The position numbers and the translations under genes are program-made. DNA of 64,000 nt from Persicitalea sp963716085. GTDB taxonomy: Bacteria; Bacteroidota; Bacteroidia; Cytophagales; Spirosomataceae. Positions 44,010 through 53,439 of this stretch are shown here, piece by piece. Location: assembly GCA_963716085.1 (NCBI GenBank), contig OY970288.1:1426001-1490000 (forward strand), read 5' to 3'. Under the pieces are notes generated by a model. The model had not been told where the DNA came from. It saw only the letters and a program-made list of their open reading frames with translations, and made no database searches. The number at the start of each line of letters is the position of its first letter. Within the stretch, counting starts at the first letter, position 1.

Positions 44010-46469
44010 ATGAACCGAACCCTTACGTACCTACTGAGCGGCCTCTGGCTACTGACTACGCAGGTGGTTTGTGGCCAGACTTTGGCGAGCGGGACGCTGC
44101 TTAGCCACCAAAGTACGCCCTCCCCGCAGACAGAAACTACCGCTAGGGTAGCGCCCGCCCAATCGCTTAAAAAGACACTTAGCACCCTAGAATCCCATTA
44201 CAAGATCAACATCCTGGCCGACGCCCAGCTGCTGGACGGTAAGACGGGGGCCGTGAATCTACACGGTGATCGCGAAGATGCGCTTCGTTCGGTCTTGGAA
44301 CCCCACCATTTGGTATTCGAAAAGATCGATCGAAGTACCTACGTTGTACTTTCCAAAAAAGAAAGTAAAAATCGAGCGCGCACCAGGATGTCGAGCGAAC
44401 CACGCCCGGAAAAGTCGGATGCCGCGTCGGCCAAGGCTTCGGAAAGAAGTTCCAGCAAGATAAGCCTGCTTACCAACCGACAACGCAGCGCGCCGCTGGA
44501 CCGCTCGGTCACGGGCCAAGTTACCGACGAAAGCGGTGAGCAACTTCCCGGCGTGAATGTAGTCATCAAAGGAACCAGCCGGGGTACTACCACCAACGCG
44601 GAGGGGCAGTACCAGGTGGAAGTACCTGATGGTCCCGTCACGCTGGTATTTAGTTCGGTCGGGTATATGTCACAGGAGCTGGCCCTGGGCGATCGCTCCA
44701 CGCTTGATGTTCAGCTGGCGACCGACAGCAAATCGCTCAATGAAGTAGTGGTCGTGGGTTATGGTAGTCAGCAAAAAGTCAACCTGACCGGGGCGATATC
44801 GACCGTAAAGTTTGACGACGAGATTAACAACCGCCCCATCACCAATTCCTCGCAGGCACTGGGCGGCACAGCCTCCGGCGTGTGGGTGAGCCAGAATTCG
44901 GGCAAACCCGGCAGCGACGGCGCGCAGATCAGGGTGCGAGGCTGGGGTACTTTAAATAATTCCAATCCGCTCATCATCATCGACGGCGTTGAGGGTAGTT
45001 TCGAACAATTGAACCCCTCGGACATCGAGTCGATTTCGGTGCTGAAAGACGCCGCCAGCGCGGCGATATTCGGGTCTAAGGCTGCCAACGGAGTGGTACT
45101 TGTGACCACTCGAATGGGCAAGACCAACGAGAAAATGCAGGTAAACGTCAATTCCTACGTGGGCGTACAATCGTTGGGTATGCGTCCCGACCTCGTCCAC
45201 AACAGCGCCGAACACATGGAACTGACTAATCGCGGTCTGGTCCAGGACGGGGGCAGTCAGTTGTTTTCCGATGACCTGATCGCCGCTTTCAGAAACGGCA
45301 GCGATTCTTACAAGTACCCCAACACCGACTGGTTCAGGGAATTGTTCAAAGCGGCACCCATTCACGAACACAACGTTTCGGTTAGGGGCGGCACAGCGCA
45401 GACTTCCTCCTATATTTCCTTTAACTATCTCAGCCAAGACGGCATCGTGCCCAACACGCAGTCGCGACGCTATGGCATCCGGGCCAATCTGGAATCGAAT
45501 GTGAACCGCTGGCTCAAAATCGGTGGCCGCCTCAGCTACCTGAACCGCAACTCCCAGGAACCCTACGCCGATATTGTGTATGGTTCGCTGGGTCGGGTGT
45601 TCACAATGCTGGGTGGTGCTACTCCCTACATCGCGCCCTACACCCGCGACGGTCAGTTTGGCTCAGTGCAGGCGATTGCGGCGGATGGAAATCTGCTGTA
45701 TGACAACCGGAATCCGCTGATCGACGCCGCCAACGGCCGCACCAGTACCCAGGACAATATTTTTACGGTCAATACTACGGCGGATATTAAATTCAGCGAG
45801 AGCCTGTCGCTGCGAACTACCTTCGCCACCAACGGCAATTTTAGCCTGGCCGACCGCTACAACACCAGCGTATTTGGCTATACCGACACGGGCATCGAGA
45901 CGATCACCAAAAACTACAACCGCGAAGGCCTGGAGATCAACCGAGGACAAACCTCCACCCTTAATACCAACCTGTTCTCGACGCTGAATTTCGACCATAC
46001 CTTCAACGAACTCCACGCGGTATCGGCCATTGCGGGGGTGCAGTTGGAATCCAACAAAATCCAAACGCTCTACGCCCGCCGGACTATGCCGCCCAAGGAA
46101 GGGCTGACGCAGGTCGATGCGGGCACTTCGGGCATACAGGGCGAGGGAAACATGAACCGCCTGCGGATTTTCCCTTACTTCGGGCGGCTGAACTACGCTT
46201 TCAATCAAAAGTACCTGTTCGAGGCCAACCTCCGCGCCGATGCTTCCTCCCGGTTCAGGGAAGGCAACCGCCTGGGGATTTTTCCCGGCTTCTCAGCGGG
46301 CTGGCGGATTTCGGACGAAGCCTTCATGGAGGATGTTCGGGCCAAGCTCCGGGTCATTATCAAGCGCACCCTGCGGCAGTTTGGCTATCCGCCGGATAGG
46401 CAAAAACTCGCCACGGAGACCGTCTTGAAACAAGCTGAACTGATCGCCAATGAGGTTATGGATGGATGA
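44010..46469 (+). pseudogene. Truncated SusC fused to the 3' end of a type I restriction hsdR
   Basis: 819 residues. Signal peptide, STN domain (~52-115, QSLKKTLSTLESHYKINILADA), carboxypeptidase-regulatory-like domain (VTGQVTDESGEQLPGVNVVIKG), TonB box/plug (NEVVVVGYGSQQKVNLTGAI) and the first part of the barrel down to GWRISDEAFMED are normal. Then, instead of the usual WLDQLKVRASWG continuation, the frame reads DVRAKLRVIIKRTLRQFGYP...QAELIANEVMDG, the C-terminus of an EcoR124-type HsdR (DUF3387 region). About 300 barrel residues and the SusD gene are gone. A non-functional transporter is expected; the STN-plug part could still be made. Confidence 0.85.
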
Positions 46470-46609
46470 CTGGAGGTCGCGCGATGACCGCTGAAGAGAC
46501 AGGAAAAAGCCGGGAAAATAAGTAGCATTGGGTTGGTTGTGGGTTTGTTTGTCGGACTGGCGTCCTCTAACGACTCCTGAAATTTTAACCAATAAAATCC
46601 TCGACCATC
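46470..46609. other. Spacer after the SusC-hsdR fusion
   Basis: 140 bases without a supported gene. The SusD expected here is absent. The first part may still be sequence that flanked hsdR in its original place. Confidence 0.5.
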
Positions 46610-48280
46610 ATGCACTTTTTAAAGAGGTTTACCCTCAGCTTTCTGTTACTTTCGGTACTTGCGGCTTGTTCGTCGAACCGCAACAACGATAGCCAGGGCG
46701 ATACCCGTCGGGCTGACGTCGTCATCTACGGCGGCACCGCCGCCGCTGTAACCGCCGCCGTGCAGGTGAAGAAAATGGGCAAGTCGGTCATCGTCGTCTC
46801 GCCCGACAAGCACCTGGGCGGCCTGTCAGCGGGCGGACTGGGCTGGACTGACATTGGCAGAAAGAACTCGGTAGGCGGTTTGGCCAGAGAATTTTACGAG
46901 CGGCTTTATACGTATTACCAACAACCCGAGTCCTGGAAATGGCAAAAGCCGGAAGAATACAACGGCCGGGGGACAGGCGCCCACGTCATAGATGATGAGG
47001 ACAAAACGGCGAGCGTCTTCGAACCCCACGCCGCCGAGCGGGTTTTCGAGGATTTTGTGAAAGAAAATGACATTGAAATCTACCGCGACGAGTGGCTCGA
47101 CCGGTCGGCTTTTGGCGTGGGGATGGAAAACGAAGAGATTAAGTACTTCAAAACCCTCAGCGGCAATACCTACGAAGGCAAAATGTTCATCGACGCCACC
47201 TACGAGGGCGACCTGATGGCGGCGGCGGGTGTCAGCTACCACGTGGGCCGCGAAGCCAACGACGTCTACGGCGAGCAGTGGAACGGCGTGCAAACGGGTG
47301 TCCTGCACCACAAGCACCATTTCACTTCCAATATCAGCCCGTACAAAGTACCCGGTGACCCGAGCAGCGGTTTGCTACCGGAGGTATCCGGGCAAGATCC
47401 GGGCGAATACGGCAGCGGCGACAACAAAATTCAGGCCTACTGCTTCCGGCTGTGCATGTCCAACCATCCCGACAATCGCGTGGCCTTCTCCAAACCCGAA
47501 GGTTACGACCCCGCCCGCTACGAACTGCTGGGCCGAATTTACGACAGCGGCTGGCGCGAGACTTTCGAGAAGTTTGATATGATGCCTAACCGAAAGACCG
47601 ATACCAACAACCACGGCCCGATGAGCAGCGACTACATCGGCAAGAACTACGACTACCCCGAAGCCAGCTACGAGCGTCGAAAGGAAATCATCGAAGACCA
47701 CCGTAAGTACCAGCAAGGCTTGTTGTACTTCATGCAAAACGACCCGCGTATGCCCGCCGATGTGCGGAAAGACATGCAGGAGTGGGGCTTAGCCAAAGAC
47801 GAATTCACAGACAACGGCAACTGGCCGCACCAGATTTACGTCCGCGAGGCCCGCCGCATGATCGGGCAGGAGGTCATGACGGAGCAGCACACGCTCGGCA
47901 CCAAGCCCGTGACCAACTCGGTGGGCATGGGTAGTTACTCGCTGGATTCGCACAATGCGCAGCGCTACGTTAAAGATGATGGCTTCGTGCAGAACGAGGG
48001 CGACATCGGCGTGCATCCCAAGCAGCCTTACGCCATTTCCTACGGTTCCATTTTGCCAAAAGCTGCCGAATGCAAGAACCTCCTGGTACCCGTGGCCGTA
48101 TCCAGTTCGCACATTGCCTTTGGTTCCATCAGGATGGAACCCGTCTTCATGATTCTGGGTCAGTCGGCAGCATCGGCGGCGGTACTGGCGATCGAGAACG
48201 CGGTGACGCCGCAGCAATTGCCTTATGAGAAATTGCGGGAGGTGCTTTTGAAGGCGGGGCAGAAGCTGGAAGTGCAATGA
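46610..48280 (+). CDS. FAD-dependent oxidoreductase lipoprotein (FAD_oxidored), paralog 3
   Basis: 556 residues, lipoprotein signal (LLLSVLAAC). FAD-binding VVIYGGTAAAVTAAVQVKKMG, GGLSAGGLGWTD; C-terminal TKPVTNSVGMGSYSLDSHN, VAVSSSHIAFGSIRMEP, FMILGQSAASAA. It is nearly collinear with the protein at 4338-6011, with long identical blocks (for example TDTNNHGP.SSDYIGKNYDY), so one arose from the other by a fairly recent duplication, although they lie ~42 kb apart and on opposite strands. Family PF12831; substrate unknown. Confidence 0.9.
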   Translation: MHFLKRFTLSFLLLSVLAACSSNRNNDSQGDTRRADVVIYGGTAAAVTAAVQVKKMGKSVIVVSPDKHLGGLSAGGLGWTDIGRKNSVGGLAREFYERLYTYYQQPESWKWQKPEEYNGRGTGAHVIDDEDKTASVFEPHAAERVFEDFVKENDIEIYRDEWLDRSAFGVGMENEEIKYFKTLSGNTYEGKMFIDATYEGDLMAAAGVSYHVGREANDVYGEQWNGVQTGVLHHKHHFTSNISPYKVPGDPSSGLLPEVSGQDPGEYGSGDNKIQAYCFRLCMSNHPDNRVAFSKPEGYDPARYELLGRIYDSGWRETFEKFDMMPNRKTDTNNHGPMSSDYIGKNYDYPEASYERRKEIIEDHRKYQQGLLYFMQNDPRMPADVRKDMQEWGLAKDEFTDNGNWPHQIYVREARRMIGQEVMTEQHTLGTKPVTNSVGMGSYSLDSHNAQRYVKDDGFVQNEGDIGVHPKQPYAISYGSILPKAAECKNLLVPVAVSSSHIAFGSIRMEPVFMILGQSAASAAVLAIENAVTPQQLPYEKLREVLLKAGQKLEVQ

Positions 48281-48355
48281 AACGACGGATGATGTACGGC
48301 GATTTTCTTGGGTAAAATGGGAGTAAAATAATCTTTTGTCCCAAAAACTATATTC

Positions 48356-49793
48356 ATGTTCTACTCATTACTCATATGGCTACTGGCCCTGGGTACTTTA
48401 CTGCCGCTTCGGCTGGAAGATCAGCCGGCCAGCCCCGAAGAAAAAACCCAACATCATCTACATCTTCACCGACCAGCAGCACCGCGACATGATGAGCGCG
48501 GCGGGCAATCCCTGGCTCAAAACTCCGGCGATGGACTACCTGGCTGCAAATGGCACCCGCTTTACCCGCGCCTACACCACCAATCCGGTCTGTTCCCCGG
48601 CCCGCGTAAGCCTGATGACGGGGCGAATGCCGGGCTATTTCAAGGACGACAAAGGGCAGCGCGTAACCGAAAATGTGGGGGCGATGCGCATCGGGAAACT
48701 GTCGCCGGAGGTGGAAAATACCACACTTGCCGCCTGGCTGAAGCGGGCGGGCTACCGGTTGCTTTTTGGGGGAAAAGAACACCTGCCGCCTTCGCTGACT
48801 CCGCAGGCGCTGGGCTTCGAGGACATTTCCGACGACGAACGCGGCCACCTCGCCGAGCGCGCCGCCGCGTACATCGCTTCCAAGCCCCAAGACCCGTATT
48901 TCATGGTCGTTTCGCTCATCAACCCGCACGACATCTGCTACATGGCGATTCGGGATTTTGCCGAATCGGAACACGAAAAACGCCTTGTCGCCACCGGAAC
49001 GGAGGAGATTGAGACTCTCGACCGCGCCATGCAGCGTCCCGCTGGCGTCTCGGAAGCGGAGTTTTTCAAAAGCTACTGTCCGCCGTTGCCCCCCAACTAC
49101 GAGCCTCAGAAAGACGAGCCCAGAGCGATCAAGAACTACATCGCCTCGCGCAATTTTCAGCAGCAGGCCCGCGAACACTACACCGACCGCGACTGGCGCA
49201 CCCACCGCTGGGCCTATTGCCGCCTGAATGAAACCGTGGACAGCCAGATCCAGACCATCCTGAATGCCCTGCGTGAAAATGGGGAGGAAGAAAACACGCT
49301 CGTCCTCTATTCCAGCGACCACGGCGACATGGACGCCGCCCACCGCCTTGAACACAAATCGCTGCCCTACGAGGAGTCGGCGGGCGTTCCCTTTCTGGCC
49401 ATGTGGAAGGGCTACCTGCAAGCCGGGGTCGTGGACAGCACCCACCTGGTTTCAAACGGCCTCGACCTGCTGCCGACCGTCTGCGACTTCGCGGGCATCA
49501 AAGCCAAGGCCGATCCGCGCGGGCGAAGTCTGCGCCCGCTGTTGGAAGGCCGAAAAGTACCCTGGCGCGAAACTTTGGGCGTAGAAACCGTCGTCGGACG
49601 CATGGTAGTCGGTGACCAGGGCCACAAGTACATCCGCTACGAATGGCCCGAAGGCGACGGAACCGAAGTGCAGTTGCTGGATCTAAAGCGCGACCCCTAC
49701 GAAACTACCCACTTCACCAATGACCCCGCCGTGAAAAACATCCTGGCCCAATTGAGCCGAGCGTTTGATGAACTATGGTTTCCCGATGAATGA
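48356..49793 (+). CDS. S1-family sulfatase with a frameshift in the leader
   Basis: The ATG at 48356 opens a signal peptide (MFYSLLIWLLALGTLLPL..QPASPEE), but the sulfatase domain continues in another frame, from KPNIIYIFTDQQHRD onward. Removing one base from the A6 run at 48441-48446 would join them. The domain has DQQ (metal), catalytic C-S-P-A-R with VSLMTG, GKEHLPPSLTPQALGF, SSDHGDMDAAH and YEESAGVPF. The fourth position of the core is Ala (CSPAR), allowed in CxPxR. Read without the leader, a non-ATG start at 48336 would give 485 residues but no signal. Either a sequence error, phase variation or a real mutation. Confidence 0.85.
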
Positions 49794-49820
49794 GGAGGCA
49801 CGAAAACTACCCGATGCACG

Positions 49821-50543
49821 TCAACGCAGCAATTCTAGCACCGCTTCCGTGCTTCGGCGCGTGGCGGCCATGTTCATTTTTTTATCGCCCCGGTACCAGT
49901 GCATCCACTTGTCGGTTCGGGTAGTTTCCAGGGATTCGAAGGCAGTTTGCAAATAATTAAAAACCTCCTTCGGCTGCGCCTTGTCGATCGATTCCTGGGC
50001 CAGCAGTACGTTTTCGAGCCAGGTTTCCAGGCCAAGCATGATCTTTACATAAGAAATAAAGCAGATCCTCGTCGTTGATGAACCAGCCCCGGTACTTGAA
50101 CGTGGGTTTTTCGGATTCGTAGTCGATGGCTGTCCAATCGAATTTTTTCAGTTTTTCCGGCTCTTTATCACTCCAAAAGAACATCGGGTCGATACCCAGA
50201 AAATGCTCGGCGAAATAGTAAATCCCAAAGATCGTCGCCCGCTCGTCGTTACCTGTTATGTAGAGGTTGCCATTTTCGGTTTTTAGTTGATAATGTTCGT
50301 AAGGCTCGGTCTGGACGATAATTTTGCCCACTTTTTGATTTGAATTAGCGACTACATTGGCCTTTCTATCCAGTACTTTTCCAATATCAGCCATTAAGTC
50401 CTAAGCCGCCAACCTTACACCACTGCCTTCTCCTTCTGGCAAAATAATGGTCGCCTCCCCGTTATTGTTTAGGAGTTTAAAGTCATTTTTTTGGGCAAAA
50501 GCGATTTGTGAAAAAGGAAAAAAACCAAAAGAAAATATTTCAT
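49821..50543 (-). pseudogene. GH115-like alpha-glucuronidase relic
   Basis: Three lesions are visible. The ATG at 50543 starts a signal peptide (MKYFLLVFF) that must slip one base in a T7 run to continue as PFSQIAFAQKNDFKLLNNNG. A TAG at 50401-50403 interrupts the frame before DLMADIGKVLDRKANVVANS. After YFAEHFLGIDPMFFWSD and FKYRGWFINDEDLLYFLC (the GH115 opening, near 50050) the body of the enzyme is missing, and a shifted frame gives only a C-terminal end, LETWLENVLLAQESI to DKWMHWYRGDKKMNM. Full GH115 enzymes have 800-950 residues. It is convergent with the sulfatase at 48356. Confidence 0.75.
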
Positions 50544-50558
50544 AAGTTAAAAAGATGG

Positions 50559-51584
50559 TTAAGGTCGAATCCCCTCCGAGGAGGGGTACGGCTTTAGCCG
50601 GGGGATGGGTCGGCCAGCGCACTCCGCCGCACACGCCTCCATCAACCCCTTGATATAGCCAATCCCAAAAAGATTCCCTTTCATTTCATAGCCGACATGC
50701 TCGTTGCTCTCACCCGCCATCGTCGGCACATGATCCGAGCGGAGCGGCACGTCGAGGCCCGCTTCGTAGTAGCATTTCATGGTGACGTACATATCCGTCG
50801 GCCCGTTATCATGAAAGGTCTCGCGGAAATCGGCGGGGGAACCGACCACATCGCGGATATGGACGAAGAAGATTTTTTCTTTCCCAAATTCCCGGATCAA
50901 CGCCGGGACGTCTTCCTGCATCGTCGTGTAAGTGCCCTGGCAAAACGTAAGGCCGTGCGACGGGCTGTCGGAAAAAGAAAGTGCCTTGCGCATCGCCGCC
51001 GCCGAAGTGAGGATGCGTCCGATGCCATGAACCGGACTGATGGGCGGGTCGTCGGGATGCAGGGCCATTTTCACGCCATTGGCTTCGGCGACGGGCATGA
51101 TATGCTCAATGAAGTCCTGGTAGTTTTCCCAGATTTGGCTCTCGCTGAACGTGCCATACTTTGAAATTGGCTCCCGCTGCGATGCCGCGTAATTGAAGCC
51201 GCTCACCAACGCGCCGCCGCGCTCGGGCAAGCCCTTGTGGGTGCGGTACCAGCCCGTTGCCATGAAGTTGTAGCACAGCAATTTTACGCCCAGCGACCCC
51301 ATGTTTTCCAGCATCCGCTGGTACTTTTCGATGTCCTGCTCCCGCCCTGGCAAGCCCAGCTTGATGCGCATCATGTCGATTTGATCGCCTTCCAGACCGG
51401 TGATTTTCAAGTCATTTTCGGCGTAGATTTCCTGTGAGCGCCGGAAGGATTCCAAACTGTCGATGGACGGCATTCCGGTTAGTTCGGGCGCGAGTTTGGC
51501 GATCACTTCCGTGATACCCATTTGCCGGAGCAGTGGCCATTTTTCGTCGGGTGCGTTGCCGAAAAGGAGGTGGGTCAGGTTCAC
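50559..51584 (-). CDS. uxuA: Mannonate dehydratase (UxuA)
   Basis: About 341 residues counted from the GTG at 51584 (VNLTHLLFGNAPDEKW). Family features: ITGLEGDQIDMMRIKLGLPGREQDIEKY, HPDDPPISPVHGIGRI, LTFCQGT, FVHIRDVVG, DVPLRSDHVPTM and the C-terminal GIGYIKGLMEA, with the Cys and His metal ligands. It dehydrates D-mannonate to 2-keto-3-deoxygluconate in the cytoplasm. An ATG at 51600 (MQTKK) is out of frame by one base across an A8 run (51585-51592), so the true N-terminus is uncertain. Last intact gene of the uronate operon. Confidence 0.92.
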   Translation of the reverse strand: MNLTHLLFGNAPDEKWPLLRQMGITEVIAKLAPELTGMPSIDSLESFRRSQEIYAENDLKITGLEGDQIDMMRIKLGLPGREQDIEKYQRMLENMGSLGVKLLCYNFMATGWYRTHKGLPERGGALVSGFNYAASQREPISKYGTFSESQIWENYQDFIEHIMPVAEANGVKMALHPDDPPISPVHGIGRILTSAAAMRKALSFSDSPSHGLTFCQGTYTTMQEDVPALIREFGKEKIFFVHIRDVVGSPADFRETFHDNGPTDMYVTMKCYYEAGLDVPLRSDHVPTMAGESNEHVGYEMKGNLFGIGYIKGLMEACAAECAGRPIPRLKPYPSSEGIRP

Positions 51585-51603
51585 TTTTTTTTGTTTGCAT
51601 TTT

Positions 51604-51657
51604 GATGCGCGTTGCAAACGCGCGTTCCGGTGGGTTCGCGTTGCAAACGCAAACCAG
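51604..51657. repeat. GCGTTTGCAACGCG-type palindromic repeat
   Basis: GCGCGTTGCAAACGCGCG followed by GGTTCGCGTTGCAAACGC; same family as 31468-31555. It abuts the start of uxuA on the upstream side. Confidence 0.75.
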
Positions 51658-51688
51658 CATCAGCGAGTCCAGCATCCAGCATCCAGAT

Positions 51689-52438
51689 TCAGAAATACCC
51701 CCCCTTGTCCGTAATCGACTGCACGGTTTCGCCGTCCTTCACCCAGCCGAAAATGACCTTCTCGTTTTCCTTGATTTCCTCGGCTCGTAGGAGCACCTCG
51801 TAAGCGATGTCGCGCGGCACGGCCAACACGCCGTCGATGTCGCCCAGCAGCACGTCGCCGGGCTTGACGATGACGTCGTCGATTTGCAGCACGGTCTGGT
51901 AGTGCGTGATTTGGCAGCGGCCCAAGCTACCGTTGGACGAGCGGTACTTGTAAAAAACCGGGAAATCGGCTTCCAGAATCTGGTGCGTGTCGCGGATGCC
52001 GCCGTCGATGCAGGCGGCCCTGATGCCCTTGCCCTTGGCCGTGGCGGTCATCACGCCGCCCCACTGCGTGCCTTTTTCGTCGCGGCTGGTATCCCAGATG
52101 ACAAATGAGTTGGCGTGCATGGCGTCGAGCATCTTGACCCGGAATTCCATCTCGCCGCTCAGCATGGCATTCGGCGCACTCTTGACCGTAAAAGCAAAGC
52201 CCGCAACCGTGCGGTACTCGCGCAAGGCCACGATGCGGCTGGGCAGGGCCTGGTTCATCAGGCAGAATTCCCGCAACACGTCGTTGACCGCCCCGGTATA
52301 AAGCTGCTCGAAGCGCGACAATAGTTCTTCGTCCGAAACGGGAAATTTCTTAGTGGAGATTCGTTCGCGCTCTTCCGTAATTTTTTCAAGATTCATCATC
52401 CCGACTTCTTTCTTGTATTGTTCAGTGCCGTTGTTCAT
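51689..52438 (-). CDS. RraA-like family protein (possible aldolase)
   Basis: 249 residues. LLSRFEQLYTGAVNDVLREF, TVKSAPNAML, AACIDGGIRDTHQI (the family's Arg-Asp pair) and KPGDVLLGDIDGVLAVPRDIA define the RraA/HMG-aldolase fold. True RraA (about 160 residues) inhibits RNase E; longer relatives are metal-dependent aldolases or decarboxylases of 4-hydroxy-2-keto acids. Between uxuA and the SDR genes an aldolase-type role in uronate breakdown is attractive but unproven. A start at one of the later Met codons is possible. Confidence 0.85.
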   Translation of the reverse strand: MNNGTEQYKKEVGMMNLEKITEERERISTKKFPVSDEELLSRFEQLYTGAVNDVLREFCLMNQALPSRIVALREYRTVAGFAFTVKSAPNAMLSGEMEFRVKMLDAMHANSFVIWDTSRDEKGTQWGGVMTATAKGKGIRAACIDGGIRDTHQILEADFPVFYKYRSSNGSLGRCQITHYQTVLQIDDVIVKPGDVLLGDIDGVLAVPRDIAYEVLLRAEEIKENEKVIFGWVKDGETVQSITDKGGYF

Positions 52439-52480
52439 GGTTGATTGTTTAATCGTGTAATTGTTTAGTTGTTTAGGCGT

Positions 52481-52556
52481 ATGTCAGTCTGAGCGGAGTC
52501 GAAGACAGTCTCGCTCGTACCCAGTTAGAGGTCTTCGACTTCGCTCAGACTGACAT
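52481..52556. repeat. Inverted repeat GTCTGAGCGnAGTCGAAG type
   Basis: Arms 52481-52506 and 52531-52556 (26 bases, one mismatch), loop 24 bases. The related element at 60108-60173 has perfect arms. Both lie just upstream of minus-strand operon genes (RraA-like; near the symporter start). Elements of this kind are widespread in Bacteroidota intergenic DNA. Confidence 0.8.
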
Positions 52557-52577
52557 TTCCCCTATGCCTATGCCCCT

Positions 52578-53426
52578 TCAAACTCCCGCGCTCGCCAGAA
52601 ACCCCCCGTCCACCGGAAGCGTGATGCCGGTGACGAAGCCCGCCGCGTCGTCGTCGATGAGCCAGTTCATGGCACCGATGAGTTCGGGGGCTTCGCCGAA
52701 GCGCTTGAGGGGCGTGTGACCCATGATGCTTTCAGCGCGAGGGGTTTGGGAGCCGTCTTGGTTGAACATGATCTTGCGGCTGCGGTCGTTGAGAAAAAAG
52801 CCGGGCGCGATAGCGTTGACCCGCACGTTGGCCGGGGCCAGGTACGCCGCCAGCCACTGCGTGAAGTTGACGATGCCCGCCTTGGCAATGGCGTAGGCCC
52901 CCACTTTGGTGAGTGGTCGGTAGCTGGTCATGGAGGCGATGTTGAGGATATTTCCGTGTTTGTTTTCCGCCATGTCGCGGCCAAAAACGAAGCACGGAAT
53001 GACCGTCCCCATCGTGTTGACGTCGATTACGCTTTGGAATACGTCCATTTTCAGGTTGAAAAATCCCTTGACCGATCCGTCGTCCAGCAGTTCCCGTTCG
53101 TCAAATTCGGTGATGTTGGTCAGGGCTTCGTTCTGGTTGCCGCCCGCGCCGTTAATGAGAACCGTGCAAGGGCCGAGTTCTTTCCTAACTAACGCGTGAG
53201 CGGCTTTCACGGAAACTTCGTCGGCCACATCGGCGCTTACCGAAATGGCCGTGCCCCCCGCGTCGGTGATCTCCTTTTCTACGACTTGCAGCTTTTCCAG
53301 CGTTCGCCCCAGCAGGGCGACCTGGTAGCCTTGTTGGGCCAGGTTGCGGGCCATTTCGGAGCAGAGCGTGCCGCCCGCGCCCGTGACGACGGCGACATTA
53401 TTTTTAGGTATTAGGTTGTTAGGCAT
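52578..53426 (-). CDS. SDR oxidoreductase, candidate D-mannonate oxidoreductase
   Basis: 282 residues from the ATG at 53426 (MPNNLIPKNNVAVVTGAGG). Rossmann TGAGGTLCSE, INGAGGNQNEA (Asn of the NNAG type), and SMTSYRPLTKVGAYAIAKAG with the catalytic Tyr and Lys. SDR proteins of this size next to uxaC and uxuA reduce D-fructuronate to D-mannonate in place of UxuB in many Bacteroidota. The start lies 14 bases after the uxaC stop. The assignment rests on context. Confidence 0.85.
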   Translation of the reverse strand: MPNNLIPKNNVAVVTGAGGTLCSEMARNLAQQGYQVALLGRTLEKLQVVEKEITDAGGTAISVSADVADEVSVKAAHALVRKELGPCTVLINGAGGNQNEALTNITEFDERELLDDGSVKGFFNLKMDVFQSVIDVNTMGTVIPCFVFGRDMAENKHGNILNIASMTSYRPLTKVGAYAIAKAGIVNFTQWLAAYLAPANVRVNAIAPGFFLNDRSRKIMFNQDGSQTPRAESIMGHTPLKRFGEAPELIGAMNWLIDDDAAGFVTGITLPVDGGFLASAGV

Positions 53427-53439
53427 TAGGTTTTGGGTC

